64,000 nucleotides of DNA from Glandiceps talaboti (GCF_964340395.1 NC_135555.1:9785931-9849930), one strand, 5' to 3'. Shown: positions 1 through 63,346, counted from the stretch's first letter. Made by a program: numbers and translations. The notes: generated by a model from the letters alone, not told the origin.

Positions 1-50933
<50,933 letters not shown>

Positions 50934-51620
50934 AAAATAAGATTTTACTTAAAAACAAATCACAACCTTTAACATGCAATATTCAGATTTGGGATAAAAA
51001 TTCATTTGTATGTCAACCCTAAAATATGGCCAGTCTCGCATCAGAGTTGCGCACACACAAAAAAAAACTATGTTGCAGTTTGGCACTTGTATTTTTTTAT
51101 AAATGTTTGATGACAAGTTCTTGTCTTTTGCGTTTTCTATAAGTAAGCGATACACAAACAGAAAGGTAGAGTCATGAGGTAAAGACATACCATTTGCTAT
51201 ACAGAATCTATATGCCATTTTAATAGACTGCCCCAATTTTCTAAATTTACATGTATACGGAATATATGGAACAGATATTTGCCCCAGAAATAAAGAGACA
51301 TTTTTTGTTGAGAATTTTGTTATTTTTTGGTGTACAAGAAGCAGTCATGATAAAGTTATATATACTTTCTGATTTATCTGGAGTGCTACTTTTTTTATAA
51401 GTTAGTATTGTTATGTATTTTTATTGTGAAGACAGAGAATGAATGGCGAGTGATTTGCCGAACAGGGCAACACTATTGTCAGCAGACATTGTGATGCTAT
51501 AAGTATGATTTTAGTTGTCTCTTCAAGTTTTACCTCAACCATAGATGTTGTACTTTCTTTTCAGTGTGTGGACATTTTTTTTACATATGAAATGAAAAAA
51601 AAAATAAGAAAAATAAAGTG
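50934..51620 (+). other. MBTPS1: MBTPS1 3' UTR with two candidate poly(A) signals
   Basis: After the stop codon the DNA is AT-rich and non-coding. AATAAA occurs at 51289-51294 and 51612-51617. Either could end the transcript; the second is followed closely by the TCTG microsatellite at 51719. The UTR length is inferred. Confidence 0.6.
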
Positions 51621-51718
51621 AATATAAGATACAAATATATGTAATATGTCCTTTGTGAATATTTTAATATCTTAAGTTCCCATATGGGAGGCTAGTGTTA
51701 TACCGATGTGTTTGTCAG

Positions 51719-51746
51719 TTTGTCTGTCTGTCTGTCTGTCTGTCTG
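51719..51746. repeat. (TCTG)n microsatellite
   Basis: Seven perfect units just beyond the MBTPS1 3' end. Confidence 0.95.
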
Positions 51747-51880
51747 TGTGTATGTTTGTCTGCCTGTGTACTGATTATCTCAAAAACAAAACTAAATGTG
51801 ATGATTTGTCAGACTGTTAGATATGTCATTCAGGCTTGTTTTTCAAGTGATGTATCTGACATGAAACACTGCTCTGTACA

Positions 51881-51946
51881 ACATACATACATACATACAT
51901 ACATACATACATACATACATACATACATACATACATACATACATAC
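51881..51946. repeat. (ACAT)n microsatellite
   Basis: About 16 perfect units. Confidence 0.97.
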
Positions 51947-52511
51947 ACTATATGTATCAAAATGTACATTTTTATTGTAACTCTATTCCACTTTGATGTA
52001 GCACCAGAACACAAAAAAAAATCTTATTTAAAATCTGATTTAGGAATGGTCCATTTTTCTTTTTTAATATACCTTTACTTCCTTCCCTTATTGTCGTTTG
52101 CTTTTGATGTTTTCATTAGTTCATTTCCTCTTTTGTAGAAAGAGGTGATAACTCAAGTTAATAAAAGGAAACTTAGCCGATTACTATATCAGATTTGAAT
52201 CAGATTGATCGAAAACCATACAAAAAATATATTGGCACACTGTACACAGATGTTTACAAGTGGTTGTTTGCTGTCAAACACATACCATCAGAAAAGTAAT
52301 CCATGCTATAAATATATATGGACAAAGTGTACCATAGACAGAGACAAAGGCTTTAAGTGGGTTATATTTAGATCAACAAATTGTGTGGGTGGGTATTAAC
52401 CATCAAACATATGTTACAATCATATTAAATGAATCTTCAACAAAAGGGTTTCATATAGCTGTAGGTTAATGAAAAGTTATCAGTTGTAACACGTTTTTTC
52501 AACTTTTGATT

Positions 52512-53053
52512 AGCTCCGCTGTAAAAGACAGTCAGTGGAGCTTTAGAGGTAGGTTGATGTCTGACCTTTGACTGTCGCCTGTCTGTCAACTTTTTGTATT
52601 TCAATCTTCTCCAAAACTAATGGGCCTATTGAGCTGAAATTTAGTGTGAAGGTGTCTTGAAATACCAATATCTGATTTTGTTCAAGAGAATTTGGCTGAG
52701 TCATAAATATGCAAATTAGGTCTAAAATAGGACTTTTAGTATAAAAATCTTCTCTGAAACTACTTGGCCAATTGAGCTGAAATTTGGTGTGAAGGTGGCT
52801 TAACATGCCCAGATCTAGTTGTGTTCAAGAGAATTTGACCGAGTCATAGATATGCAAATTAGGTCTATAAAAGTACAGGTTTTTGGTGAAAATACTTCAA
52901 AAATCTTCTCCTCCAAAACTACTGGGCCTATCAAGGAGTTCTTCCCCTAGAGAATAGTATGTCAAGAACTTTACACAATGTTTCTGAAAGGGCTTTGAAA
53001 TGTGCGCAAAATTGTCAAAAAACAGGAGCTCTTTCGATTGATAGATCGCTTGT
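52512..53053. mobile_element. AGCTCCGCTGT-type element, short copy, with 143-bp modules
   Basis: The ends match the 35-37 kb element. The inside repeats modules of the form CTACTTGGCCAATTGAGCTG, AAATTTGGTGTGAAGGTGG and ATATGCAAATTAGGTCT. Two modules carry ATGCAAAT at 52709 and 52852. Confidence 0.6.
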
Positions 53054-53150
53054 TTTACATACATGTATATAGGTCAGTATCATTTGTGATAGTTGAAATC
53101 ATGGTAATTCAGTATGCATGTTTAAGAGAGTATCTGTTTGACAGTCTGTC

Positions 53151-53158
53151 TATGTATG

Positions 53159-53228
<70 letters not shown>

Positions 53229-53453
53229 TGTATATATATGTATGTATGTTTATATATGTATGTATGTATGTATGTATGTGTGTGTGTATGTATGTATGCC
53301 TATGTATGTGTGTGTATGTATATATGTATGTATGTATGTATATATGTATGTGTGTATGCCAATGTATGTGTATGTATGTATGTATGTATGTATATATGTA
53401 TGTGTGTATGCCAATGTATGTGTATGTATGTATGTATGTATGTGTGTGTGCAC

Positions 53454-53507
<54 letters not shown>
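53151..53507. repeat. (TATG)n and (TG)n compound microsatellite
   Basis: About 300 bases of TATG/TATA units followed by a pure GT run. It interrupts the module repeat, which resumes at 53.6 kb. All long open frames here are artefacts. Confidence 0.97.
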
Positions 53508-53510
<3 letters not shown>

Positions 53511-53597
53511 CGACTTAAACTTAGATCATTGCCTTGGTATTTGGTGGGGACATTAATTAGGGCATGAAGATTATTCAAATGAAAATGATTGCATCAG

Positions 53598-54232
53598 AGA
53601 TGTGTATTTTGAGGTCAAAAAAATGTTATTTTTGGTCAAGAAACTTAATCACCGAAACTACTTGGCAGATTGGCCTGAAATTTGTTGGAAATGTTCTTTG
53701 AGGTGTTTGGTTTAAGAATTGTTCATAACATGATGATCCCATCAGTGATATGCAAATTAGGGCTAAAAATGTATCTTTTTGGTCAAAAGTCTATAATTCC
53801 AAAATTACTGCAGATGCGACTGAGAAATGCGATGAGAACGTTCTAAGGGGTGGTGTTTGGATTAAGATGTATTCTTGATATGATGATCTCAGCAGTGATA
53901 TGCAAATTAGGGCTAAAAGTGTGTCTTTTTGGTCAAAAATCTATAATTCCAAAACTACAGAGCTGATTTGACTTAAATTTGGTGGGAGCATTCTGTAGGG
54001 TGTTTAGTTTAAGAATTCTTCATGGCTTGGTCCCATCAGTGATATGCAAATTTGGGTTAAAACATGTCTTTTTGGTCAAAAATCTGTCATTCAAAACTAC
54101 TGAGTAGATTGGGATGAAATTTAATGGGGATGCCTATAGGAATGTGTACATAAAGATGTAGTCACAGTGTGATCATCCCATCAATAATATGCAAATTAGG
54201 AATTAGGTCTACAAATCTCATTTTTTTAGCAC
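53598..54232. repeat. Tandem modules of about 145 bp with octamer motifs
   Basis: Diverged modules share ACTGAAATTTGGTGGGA-like and ATATGCAAATTAGGGCTAAA and TCTTTTTGGTCAAAAATCT. ATGCAAAT occurs at 53750, 53900, 54044 and 54189. Same family as 52512-53053. Confidence 0.7.
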
Positions 54233-56518
54233 AACGGATTTGGGATGGGTCTCATTTTATGCCACAGACCAGGCTTGATTTTCCCTGGCCCTTCCCCCAT
54301 TCTAATTACTGAAGGCTCCCTAAATTTGAATATTTCATCGTGCACAATCTTGTTAAACCTGATGACGTCTAATCTCAAATACATGCGCATCTGGAGTCCC
54401 CTGTATCGCTATAACATACCGCGTTGCCCTTGACAACTTATGTCAGCTCGCAAGCATAACACCCTGGGTGGTGTAATCTGTACTTCGACGATAACAGTCG
54501 TCAGCTAGCGACTAAAATACCCAGTGTATAAAGACCGTCCAATAGCAGCATAATTAATTTTATCAGTACCCATTTTACGTAAATTATTTGCTTTATGTCG
54601 CCAATAAAGTCACGATATCGTTTTTTGTACCTTTTATCTCAACTTTCTGTTTCGTCTGTGGGAGGAGAACCTAGCCAAAGCCCGTCACGATACCACTTTA
54701 ATTCCATTGATAAGGTTACGCCTCAAGACTATACATCATTTTTAAATTGCATTCGTGATTTCCTTTCGATAAAAGACAACCACATTACGTAACTTGTATA
54801 TTGTTCGTATTACTCGATGGAAAATATTTGCAGGAAAAGGAAAAACGTTTAATGAAACGGGTGGTCACAGTCATGTTTTGTGATGATTGACGTCATATTA
54901 ACAACTGTGTGCGTATATCATCAAGAGTGGTGGGTACATGGGTGTGGTGTATGATAAAAGTCGTGTACTTATAAGTCTACTAATATTATGACACGTCAAA
55001 GTGAAGCGGAACGGAACCGATGATTTCCGGAGATGACAATAAGATATATTTTAATTTATTTTCCAGTTACCTTCACGATCTTCGCGAACACTTTAATTAT
55101 GTGTATGGTATCTTTTTTTTTTAAATTGTCAAAGTCCATCATTCATCATCTGAAACTTTGCAATATTATCTACCCCACACAGTTAGTACCAGTTGGAATT
55201 TCGCCTCTGTGAAGTGAAGGGTTAATAACGAAGCGTCGGCTATTTTCTACATTTTTTTTGGGATTGAGGAAATTTTATCGGGGAGGGGTTCAGCTGGGGG
55301 TTGGCTTAATAGCATAACAGTTTTCGCAAACTTTGTGCTCTTTCGGGGTATACATGTATACGACTATTTTCTATCTTCGTCTCTAACTCTCCATCTTTGA
55401 TAATACCTAGCTAGTTGACACATACACAACTAGAATGTTATGATAATGAAAGTTTTGAATAGAAATCTGCTGTATACGATATAGCCAATTGAACAGTGCT
55501 ACTAATACGAGTTTTGGCAGGCATATCTTTTCCGTCAATGTAATATACAAAATAGTGGAACCAGAATTGCCGTTGCTATAGCTATAGTGTCATTTAGTGG
55601 GATAGTACTTTACGACGATGTTGTATCTGTATGTCATAGACATCGCCATAAATTAGTCTCTTTTACGACAGACCGAAATGTTAGACACTTGGATGCTGTA
55701 GGAACAATAACAATATGATTTTCCCTGGTAGTAACACCGTGTACAGCTTAAAGCTATAACATTTAAAAGGTCGTCACACTTTCGATATCTACTTTATCTA
55801 TTGAACATGTGACAGCCTCTGTCGAGGAACACCATAGTATGGCCTTGTACACAGGGGCGTGTAGTATTTCTTAGATTGTTGGTCTCCTTGTCTACAGGCT
55901 AAATATAACAAGGTTTTTACTATAATTTCCTACCTGTGAGGAAATAACGATAATAAAATAGTGATAAATATGTGTCTATAGGTATAGAGATACATTTATT
56001 TATGATATTTATGATACATTCGTAACTGCAGGAATCGTATGATAGTTTCCTAATCTAAGTAATAGTGCGTGCCCCTGTGGCCTTGGACTAGGCGTCTCAT
56101 GCAGATTTAGTTAGTTATGTTTACGAAAAACAAAATTAACAAACAAACACACAAACAAACAAACAATACCAACATATAAACACTGACAAACATGAACAAC
56201 ATGGTAAATACAAATAAATATCAACAATGTTTCTATACAACAAGAATTATAATATGTTTTCCTGTACTTGAAATAGTCACTACTGTCAAATCCCTATAAG
56301 AGATGTGATTTATCTCTACCAAATGCGAATATCCTATTTACGAAATAATAAAAAAAAATAGCCAATTTGACTTTGATCAGTAAAAACCCATCTTTGCTAG
56401 AGAACAAACATGCTTAGATTGTAAATATAACTAACTAAGCCTGGGTCCTCCGTGGGTGAATTCAGGTGATGGAAAAGCCATAACACACTTGTTGTCATAG
56501 TAATAAGAAGTCGTGAGT

Positions 56519-56878
56519 TTATTTCTTTGTATCCGATGGGAATTCTTTGAAGTCCTTGGTTGAGAAGAAAACGGACTGGGTGACGTCTGTCTCAATCTGC
56601 ATATGCATGTTCCCAACTTTTACGACAAACTCAAACGACAAACTCGCAAGGTGATTGGTAATATATAGAGAGTAGCTGGTCCGATCGTGACTCGTTGAAA
56701 TTACTTTCTCGTGTGGACGGTGATTTGTGAAGTGTTTAAAAACCTGAATCGGCAAAACATCAAAGGTGTTTTCTCGGAAGACGGTCCGGGTGTGAACGGT
56801 TTTCCCCTTATTAGGATCGACAAAACACAACCGCATCACTATTATGTATATATTGTAACTTATTGCAGCTACGAGCAC
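56519..56878 (-). pseudogene. Unrecognised small ORF, copy 1 (119 codons, start codon out of frame)
   Basis: An open frame with ordinary amino-acid composition, no repeats, and a stop that overlaps AATAAA (56518-56523 on this strand). It begins LVAAISYN, then FVDPNKGKTVHTRTVFREN, and ends KEFPSDTKK. Codons for LVAAISYN through GKTVH have a clear homologue on the + strand at 59653-59778. In that copy an ATG opens a signal-peptide-like stretch. Here the matching ATG (56883) is thrown out of frame by an apparent 11-base deletion, and the frame has no ATG before Met16. It could be a decayed gene, or a gene whose start is supplied by splicing. I do not recognise the family. Confidence 0.4.
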
Positions 56879-57568
56879 TAACCATCATGCCCGGTCACTT
56901 TGTTTCCCGACAGTGTGCAGTATAGAAAGTGAGAGATAATTCTAAGAAAGAAAGCCGATTAGACTTGTTTATGTATTCATTATATTCGACAATAGTGATA
57001 TTGAAGATCTTTAATAAACGGCTATTAAAATTAATTTATTTCCAATTGTCGACTTTGTTATCGTCTGAACGACGATCTCTGGGGCCCTCTAGGAGGTTTC
57101 AACATTCGCATCATGTCACGGAGCAGGGTGAGACATACGAAATTGATAATAGGTAGGAGGAGGAGGAGGGAGAGAAGGGAGGAAGGAAACATTGTCATAT
57201 TTATAAATGTATATTATTGACTTTGACAAAATAACGTCATTGATATAAGCATATTGCCTCCCATGTTTTTGAACTTGTCAACATGTTTTGCTCGTAGCGT
57301 GAAAAGAACAAATATGCCTCAGGATGTTGACGCGAATGTGTTGGCAATGATACACACTTGGGGAAGACAGACGTCATTTACATCATTAGCAAGTATTTAG
57401 TGTTTGGAGTGAGTATTTTTAAACAAAGAAGGGGTGCTTCTCTCCACTTTATGTGGTATCCTTGTAGTGACTCTCTATTACGATGTACGTCAATTGAAGG
57501 AAGCTCTGGGTGGCCAACATTCACATATATAGAGACGTGGGTAGTTGGCCGAAATGTACATGTAATCT

Positions 57569-57778
57569 GAAATGTAGTCTTACTAGTTCCTGAAGGACAT
57601 ATTCCCTACTACATTATTTTCATACTATACACGACGACGTCATCGTGTTTATATGAACGCTCGAGGGGGGGGGGAGCACAGGATTCTGTGCAAGAGTAAT
57701 GGGATTGACTAGACATTATAGTATGAAGATAACGTAGTGCGGAATACGGTCCGTCAGGAACTAGACTATCCGAAATGT
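57569..57778. mobile_element. TIR element of about 210 bp
   Basis: Left arm ACTAGTTCCTGAAGGACATA ... TTTTCATACTATA. Right arm TATAGTATGAAGATAACGTA ... GTCAGGAACTAGACTATC. The arms are about 60 bp and imperfect. The centre holds GACGACGTCATCGTG and a G-run. No ORF. Confidence 0.7.
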
Positions 57779-59652
57779 GTCCTTGGTGAATGTCAAGAAA
57801 TTTTCACCAAAGGGAATATATTACCCCCAAAACTTCCCCGAGATTAGACAGGATGATGGGAATTTTGTTATGTACTGTTTGATGTGTCAAGTCAAGTTCT
57901 GGCGTTACTATCACACGAGTAGCCTTACTTTACAGAGCGATACATGCACCGGCATATACCCTACACGTGTGTTGGGTCTATGGTACCAGGTATGCATACA
58001 CAATTATAGGCTGTACTGACATTATTGATTGTAAAAATTGTGTATGATCGGTAAAGTGAACACGTACTTTGGTAGTTAGCCACTGTCGACGTCATCAACT
58101 GATATCGGTTCATGTAAGAGGGGGCCTAAATTAGACTAGACTAGAGTAATGGTGGCCGAAACAACAGTAACAGTTACTTCAAAGTGTCTAAGGGGGAGAT
58201 CCCATTTGATCTGTTTCAAAAAGTATAGACGAGGAAAGAGATGGCTTTCAAGCCCAAAAGGAGTAGAGTGACCAGTTATTTTCATTGCTGATGTGGGATA
58301 AGCTACTTCTTTCATGCGCCAATAACAGATCTTTACCTTGACCAATTCTTTCCTTCAACTTTACCAACTTTACAAAGTAAGGTACCCATTCGTTGACAAA
58401 ATTCAATCAACATCAATAAATATTTATAACCATTAGCTGTCAAAATGTTAGTACAGTGTTTGACATGTACAGGATTAGTAACCCTCTACCGGAGCTGATC
58501 TTGACAATGTTTTAAAGTTTGCGCTGCACATTGGGTGATAACCAACTCCTTGCGACTGAAGTATCACATTTTATGTTGCTGAAGTAATAGTGTATCAATA
58601 ACGGATAGGGTAAGGCGAACAGGAATTCAAAAGGTCTACATTGGGTTGACCTTAGCTTTGTAGTTCAAATAAAACCATAGACCCGCTCGGCTCCGCCTCA
58701 GAAAAATAATAGTGGCGTAGGGGCCTGGGTGTAAAACTCATATTATGTGTTCGAACGTATGGCTTGTGTGCTGTAAAATACGTACTCAGACTATAAATTA
58801 TTAAAGTTTTGTGCGATTTTGAAAGAGAAGGAGCTGACTGGTGGAGTTCAGATAGTTTTGTGATTATTGAATAAATAATATTGCTGCCACCCCGGCCATA
58901 AAAACTGGACTCTCCCTTATCTAGGCCACCATGGTACAAATCTATACATATCATCCATACCTCGCAAACAAGTGAGTGTATATTGAAACTGTGACTAAAG
59001 GCTCTTTTTTTTTGACAAACTAAATGTACTTTGTGTACTTTTTTTACAACTCCATGACTTAAAGCTAATCATGAATTAATGCCAGGCTGACTTTTCCATC
59101 TATTGCATGGTATTGTATTTCACGTCTTTGTGGATCATGATTCCATTGAATGAGATCAAATCTTACGAGCCATAGAATGAATACAATCGTAAAGCGTTTC
59201 TAACAATTGTGTTCTATGAAAAAGAGCGATGCACAATAGTGGTGTCATGAAATCATTATATGCATATACTCAGAACTATAGTTCTATGTCACGAGTGGTA
59301 AGGTATTATCTCTGTGGTACAATCTAGTGCCCCCCCCCTCATCAAGTATGTCATCATACAGATAGACAGGCGGGGGGGGGGGGGCAGACAAACAGACAGA
59401 TAGGTAATTCATATCTGTTTCTACAAGAAATAATTTATATTTGAACCCATGAAAATGGGTATTCAGAAACTTATCAGTGACAACGGTACGATTCGAAAGT
59501 GACAACATTTTTTTTTCAGGAAACCTAGGTATGTTGTACACTGGTGAGATTTGTTGGATTTGAAGAAGCTATGTGTGAGAGAACAAATCAGAGGGAGTTA
59601 TGGGTAAAATACTACACTGTCGGGATAAGTTGCGGACATGTGTTATGGTCTA

Positions 59653-59778
59653 ATGGCTAGATTTATAATACTACTCGTGGCTACAATAAGTTACAATGCT
59701 TATAATGACGCGGCTGTGTTTGTTGATCCTAAGGGGAAAACTGTTCACCCGTGTACTCTTTTCTATAAAAGTTTATAA
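59653..59778 (+). pseudogene. Unrecognised small ORF, copy 2 (41 codons, signal-peptide-like start, early stop)
   Basis: ATG GCT AGA opens MARFIILLVATISYNAYN, a good signal-peptide shape, followed by AVFVDPKGKTVHPCTLFY and a stop at 59776-59778. Residues LLVATISYN and VFVDPKGKTVH match copy 1 on the opposite strand at 56.5-56.9 kb. The match also extends upstream of the ATG (shared CACTGTCGGGA). Similarity fades just before the stop, so this copy looks truncated. The two copies lie head to head about 2.8 kb apart. Confidence 0.4.
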
Positions 59779-60567
59779 TCTTAGGAGGTGATGTTTGGTA
59801 TGTTTGCCTATGTGTAGTGTGGTGTATTGGGATTTATCTAACCATGGAAATCCCAGGTCTGGAACATCCGTGAAGTATAGCGTAGTTTATTAAATTAAAC
59901 ATACCCAAAATATCACCCAGCTAGCTATCACACTCTGTCAGAGGCTTACTGGTGATCTCTGTGACCTCATGGTCACTCTACTCACCAGTGATCACGATAT
60001 AAAAGAACAAAATCTACTTACAAAAAAGAATTCTACTGCATTAATAGGAGACAGTTGATGCAAAAATGATTCTACCGACACGTATATAGGGCAATAGATA
60101 AACCGAGGGGTCGTGGGAAAATTTGTCTTCAGTATCAGCAAACTTTGTTAGCTTTTGGTATCAGCACACTTCATTCAGCTTTTAGACTTGGTTAACATTC
60201 CGTCCGGTTCCCTCATTTTTATCAGTGACGTCGGCAATGAGCAAACATCTCTGTAACGAATTCGTGACAAAACACACGTGTGTGTTAAAAACATGACAAC
60301 TTGGTACCGGAGCATTGGGCCAATGATTGTCTTTTGTAACTTATGACGTATACACCTCAGACCACCAAACAGATTACACATATACCTGGTGTACAGTACA
60401 GTTAGAACCAAGTATTTTGGACACATTTTTGTAATTTTTTAAATTTAGACTAAAATATCATGATAAAAATTTGATCGAAAAGAGTACAAGTGTTTGTTTG
60501 TTTTTTCAAGTATATTGTTGTGCCTTACTGGTAATAACATTGGTAGAGTGAACATTTCATGATGTAA

Positions 60568-60589
60568 GGCAAGTACACGTGTACTTGCC
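60568..60589. promoter_or_regulatory. Perfect 22-bp palindrome with CACGTG core
   Basis: GGCAAGTACA / TGTACTTGCC around CG, a perfect inverted repeat centred on an E-box, 2.8 kb upstream of CMIP. A regulatory role is only a possibility. Confidence 0.4.
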
Positions 60590-60854
60590 GATGGGTATAT
60601 CGCAGGTTGATGTCAAGTAGATCACCTCAAACACAGACTGGTATGTTACGGTTTATGTGTCAACATATCTGTGCACTTTATAGGTTTCGACAAGATTACC
60701 GAGGGGTGGGGTGGGGGTGGGGGAGAGGGTGGGTAGGGGCTTGCGAAAATGTGGAAATTTTACAATTTTTGTTAGCTCTCAATTATCAATTGATATTATA
60801 AAATCTATGATTCAGGTATTTTAAAATCCGCAATCATTGTTTCGTCAATCATCG

Positions 60855-60945
60855 TCGCAAACCACCGCCCCTTTTACGGCACCGTCGAAACGTACTGGTC
60901 TTTATTTCGAAGTGAAGCGGAAGAAATAACAGCTCTGGTTTACGA
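60855..60945. mobile_element. TCGCAAACCA MITE, copy E
   Basis: TCGCAAACCACCGCCCCTTT ... AACAGCTCTGGTTTACGA, 91 bases, inverted relative to copy A. It lies between MBTPS1 and CMIP. Confidence 0.75.
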
Positions 60946-61319
60946 GAATATGCATCAATACGTTGAACCTAATATATATTGCTTTTTATATCAGGCATTC
61001 ACATTCCATCTTTATCAGTGTTTCATATCATTGTTTGGCTTACTATTTTGTCTGGGCTGGACCATTCCACACAAAACATTCTTTCAAACCATTCAGTATT
61101 TCGATGTTTCTTTTGTACTGTGAGTTTCTTGTAACATTTAACATTTATCTTCTATCTGTTAAGGAGTTAAATAATTTTCTCTGTCCAAAACCTATTAAAT
61201 TAGACTTGTAATTTTGATATTGAATACCATGGGGTGTCATTTACATACTTTCCTCCATTTACGCTGTTCATTTTGCAAAATTGTAGCCCATTTTTTTCAA
61301 ATAAATAACAATGAATAAA

Positions 61320-61382
61320 AATAAACAAAAACAAAACAGAACAAAACAAAGCAAAACAAAACAAAACAAAATAAAACAAAAC
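61320..61382. repeat. AAACA-rich simple repeat
   Basis: Runs of AAAACA units, probably a decayed retroposon tail or simple repeat. Confidence 0.8.
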
Positions 61383-62717
61383 TAGGCATAAAAGACAACC
61401 ACAAATCTAAGTTTGACAATGTCCCTGCCCAGTCACGTATATGTGCACACACATCATTGTTTACATTGTCAAGTTCTTTATAAATGTAATGTTTGATACA
61501 ATTGTAGACATATCAGATTTGTAGATTCAATGTTCACGTTCTGTAATCCGTCCTCCACAATACCGCTGCAATCGACAAACAGTATTCCATTGTTGGTAAA
61601 GCCTCACCTCACCGTATGTCCCTTGTCACATGCTTCTTGCACACTTCACGTGAACTTTCCTATGTACTACAGCAAATAACATCTCAACATAAAAGGCGAA
61701 TTCTAGGGAAACGATATCAGCTTTATGCTACCTAACTCTTTGTATACCACATCATCAAAGGTTTGTAAATGTGAATCAATGTGCTTGTCAGTATAGCGTA
61801 TTTTAACACTCGAAACTCAGCGTTCATAAGCTATAAACTGTAAGTAATAAATCTGTACTCCACTCGTTCAACCCAAAGTTGTTTTCCCTTTCATACTGGA
61901 CGTGTATATTTGTGATTTTGTACGACTTTGTGCTGAATTTGTACTTCGCTAAAATTCTTCATATAGATATTTTAGTATCCATTGCAAAGTAGTAGAAAAA
62001 ACAAAGAAATCGTCATAAATTTAATAAACAAACATGTAACGAGCACGAACAAATAAGCTTAAAAATGATGTCCCACTTTAGGACTATCTTAGGCCTTCAC
62101 GTACTACTTTTAAATAAATATTTGCTGTCATTGGCATCTATTGTGATGTCACTGTCAACTGGACAAATTTTTGCTCTTGATTTTTTTTCGTTGTGTACTC
62201 AGGTTTTTGAGATCACCGTTGACAATTTCTGAATACTATCATATTTCTCCGTCTTTTTCAACTTTTTATTTCCCGGTTCAGACTTCGAGAGAACATTTCC
62301 ATGTGCATGGCACTCAAAAGTGGTTTCGTATCTAGTCACCAACTAATGATTGTAAACGTTATCTGTCCTGCATTTTCTGTATTTTCATACGGAACATTTT
62401 CTTTGGATATCTACTTTACTCTTAGTTCTTCCTTGTCGTACCAGGAGCGAGCACTGTATGTTCCCTTTGTGAAAAAATACAAGTGCTGCTGCCAGAAGAG
62501 AGCTGGTATTCTGGTAAAAAATGGCTTATCCTATCATTTTATCTTATTACACCACAGTTCTGTTAAACATAAAAGAATTCGTCTCGGCGTAACCCCGGAA
62601 GTAACCATGAGTATTTAGTAACGCCCAAACTTTGAAACGCCCAAGGCGAAAGAAATACAATAGTGTATATACGCATTTGAGTAAGTGGATTTCAACTTTG
62701 GATTGTACGTCACTATA

Positions 62718-62760
62718 GTATATAAAGCGCAGTGCAGGAATAGACCAGTATATAAATAGG
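62718..62760 (+). promoter_or_regulatory. Further TATA-like elements upstream of CMIP
   Basis: TATATAAA occurs near 62718 and TATATAAATAGG at 62749-62760; the latter fits the TATA consensus well. They may be alternative promoter elements or chance in AT-rich DNA. Confidence 0.25.
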
Positions 62761-63092
62761 GATGGGTCAAGATAAAAGGGTCGACAAAGTGTGTAATTGA
62801 CTATTGTTTTGTTGTGATACAAAGAAAAACAAAAGAAGGAAAAGTTGACCAAGGACACAGTGTTCAGGAGGTTGATGTGTTGTGTGTTATTTGTTTGGGG
62901 CGGGTTAGAATTCATCCACGTCTTGGTACATGTGTTCTATTTGGCTACTGTGGAAAGGTATTTTTCTAAAGGTCGACATATTTAATATTCGACTTTTAAA
63001 TGGTAACATTTCAATTCCCCAAGATTGTAACTGAGAAGGACTCACATCCACCCACCCCTGTAGGAAGAATCTTGCAGCCTTCGCCGGCCGCT

Positions 63093-63115
63093 TGACGTCA
63101 TATATAATCACGTGA
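63093..63115 (+). promoter_or_regulatory. CMIP: Candidate CMIP core promoter: CRE, TATA box and E-box in 23 bases
   Basis: TGACGTCA (63093-63100) is a full palindromic CRE. It directly abuts TATATAA (63101-63107), which abuts TCACGTGA (63108-63115), an E-box of the USF/TFE type. A start about 30 bases downstream would give a 5' UTR of about 235 nt. The function is inferred from the motifs and their place upstream of the ATG. Confidence 0.5.
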
Positions 63116-63298
63116 CTTAAGTGCGACGAGCGTACACAGCAACATTATTTGCAGGTCACGATTGGCATTATTAAGGCGAAAATACTTGGTTAAATTATTG
63201 GAGAAAGGCGACAGAAAAAAAGATAGGCAAACAAGGAGAACTCGAGGAAATTTTAACTGTGCCGGGTGAGGTTACAATTCTTTCGTGGAAGAAATTGG

Positions 63299-63346
63299 AT
63301 GAACTGTGTGGCGACTGTTCTGGTAAATTGCTGAATGCATTGCTGA
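63299..63346 (+). promoter_or_regulatory. Two short upstream ORFs in the presumed CMIP 5' leader
   Basis: ATG at 63299 opens an 11-codon frame ending TGA at 63332-63334. A second ATG at 63335 opens a 3-codon frame ending at 63346, 24 bases before the CMIP start. They matter only if transcription begins upstream of 63299. Confidence 0.4.

Larger units (their letters stand above)
51621..63092. other. Intergenic region between MBTPS1 and CMIP: contents
   Basis: Microsatellites at 51.7, 51.9 and 53.1-53.5 kb, the 145-bp-period repeat (52.5-54.2 kb), the small ORF pair (56.5 and 59.65 kb), a TIR element (57.6 kb), a 22-bp palindrome (60.57 kb), MITE copy E and an AAACA-rich stretch (61320-61382). 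CpG is more frequent here than in the introns. No other gene can be supported. Confidence 0.6.

Noticed and set aside
53002-53578. Cys/Tyr/Val/Met-rich open frames
   Set aside because: Translation of TATG and TG microsatellites.
58652-58954. 100-codon - strand open frame
   Set aside because: Composition and context give no support; not matched elsewhere in the window.
62301-62618. 105-codon + strand open frame upstream of CMIP
   Set aside because: No domain, poor start context, no promoter or splice evidence; kept out as likely chance.
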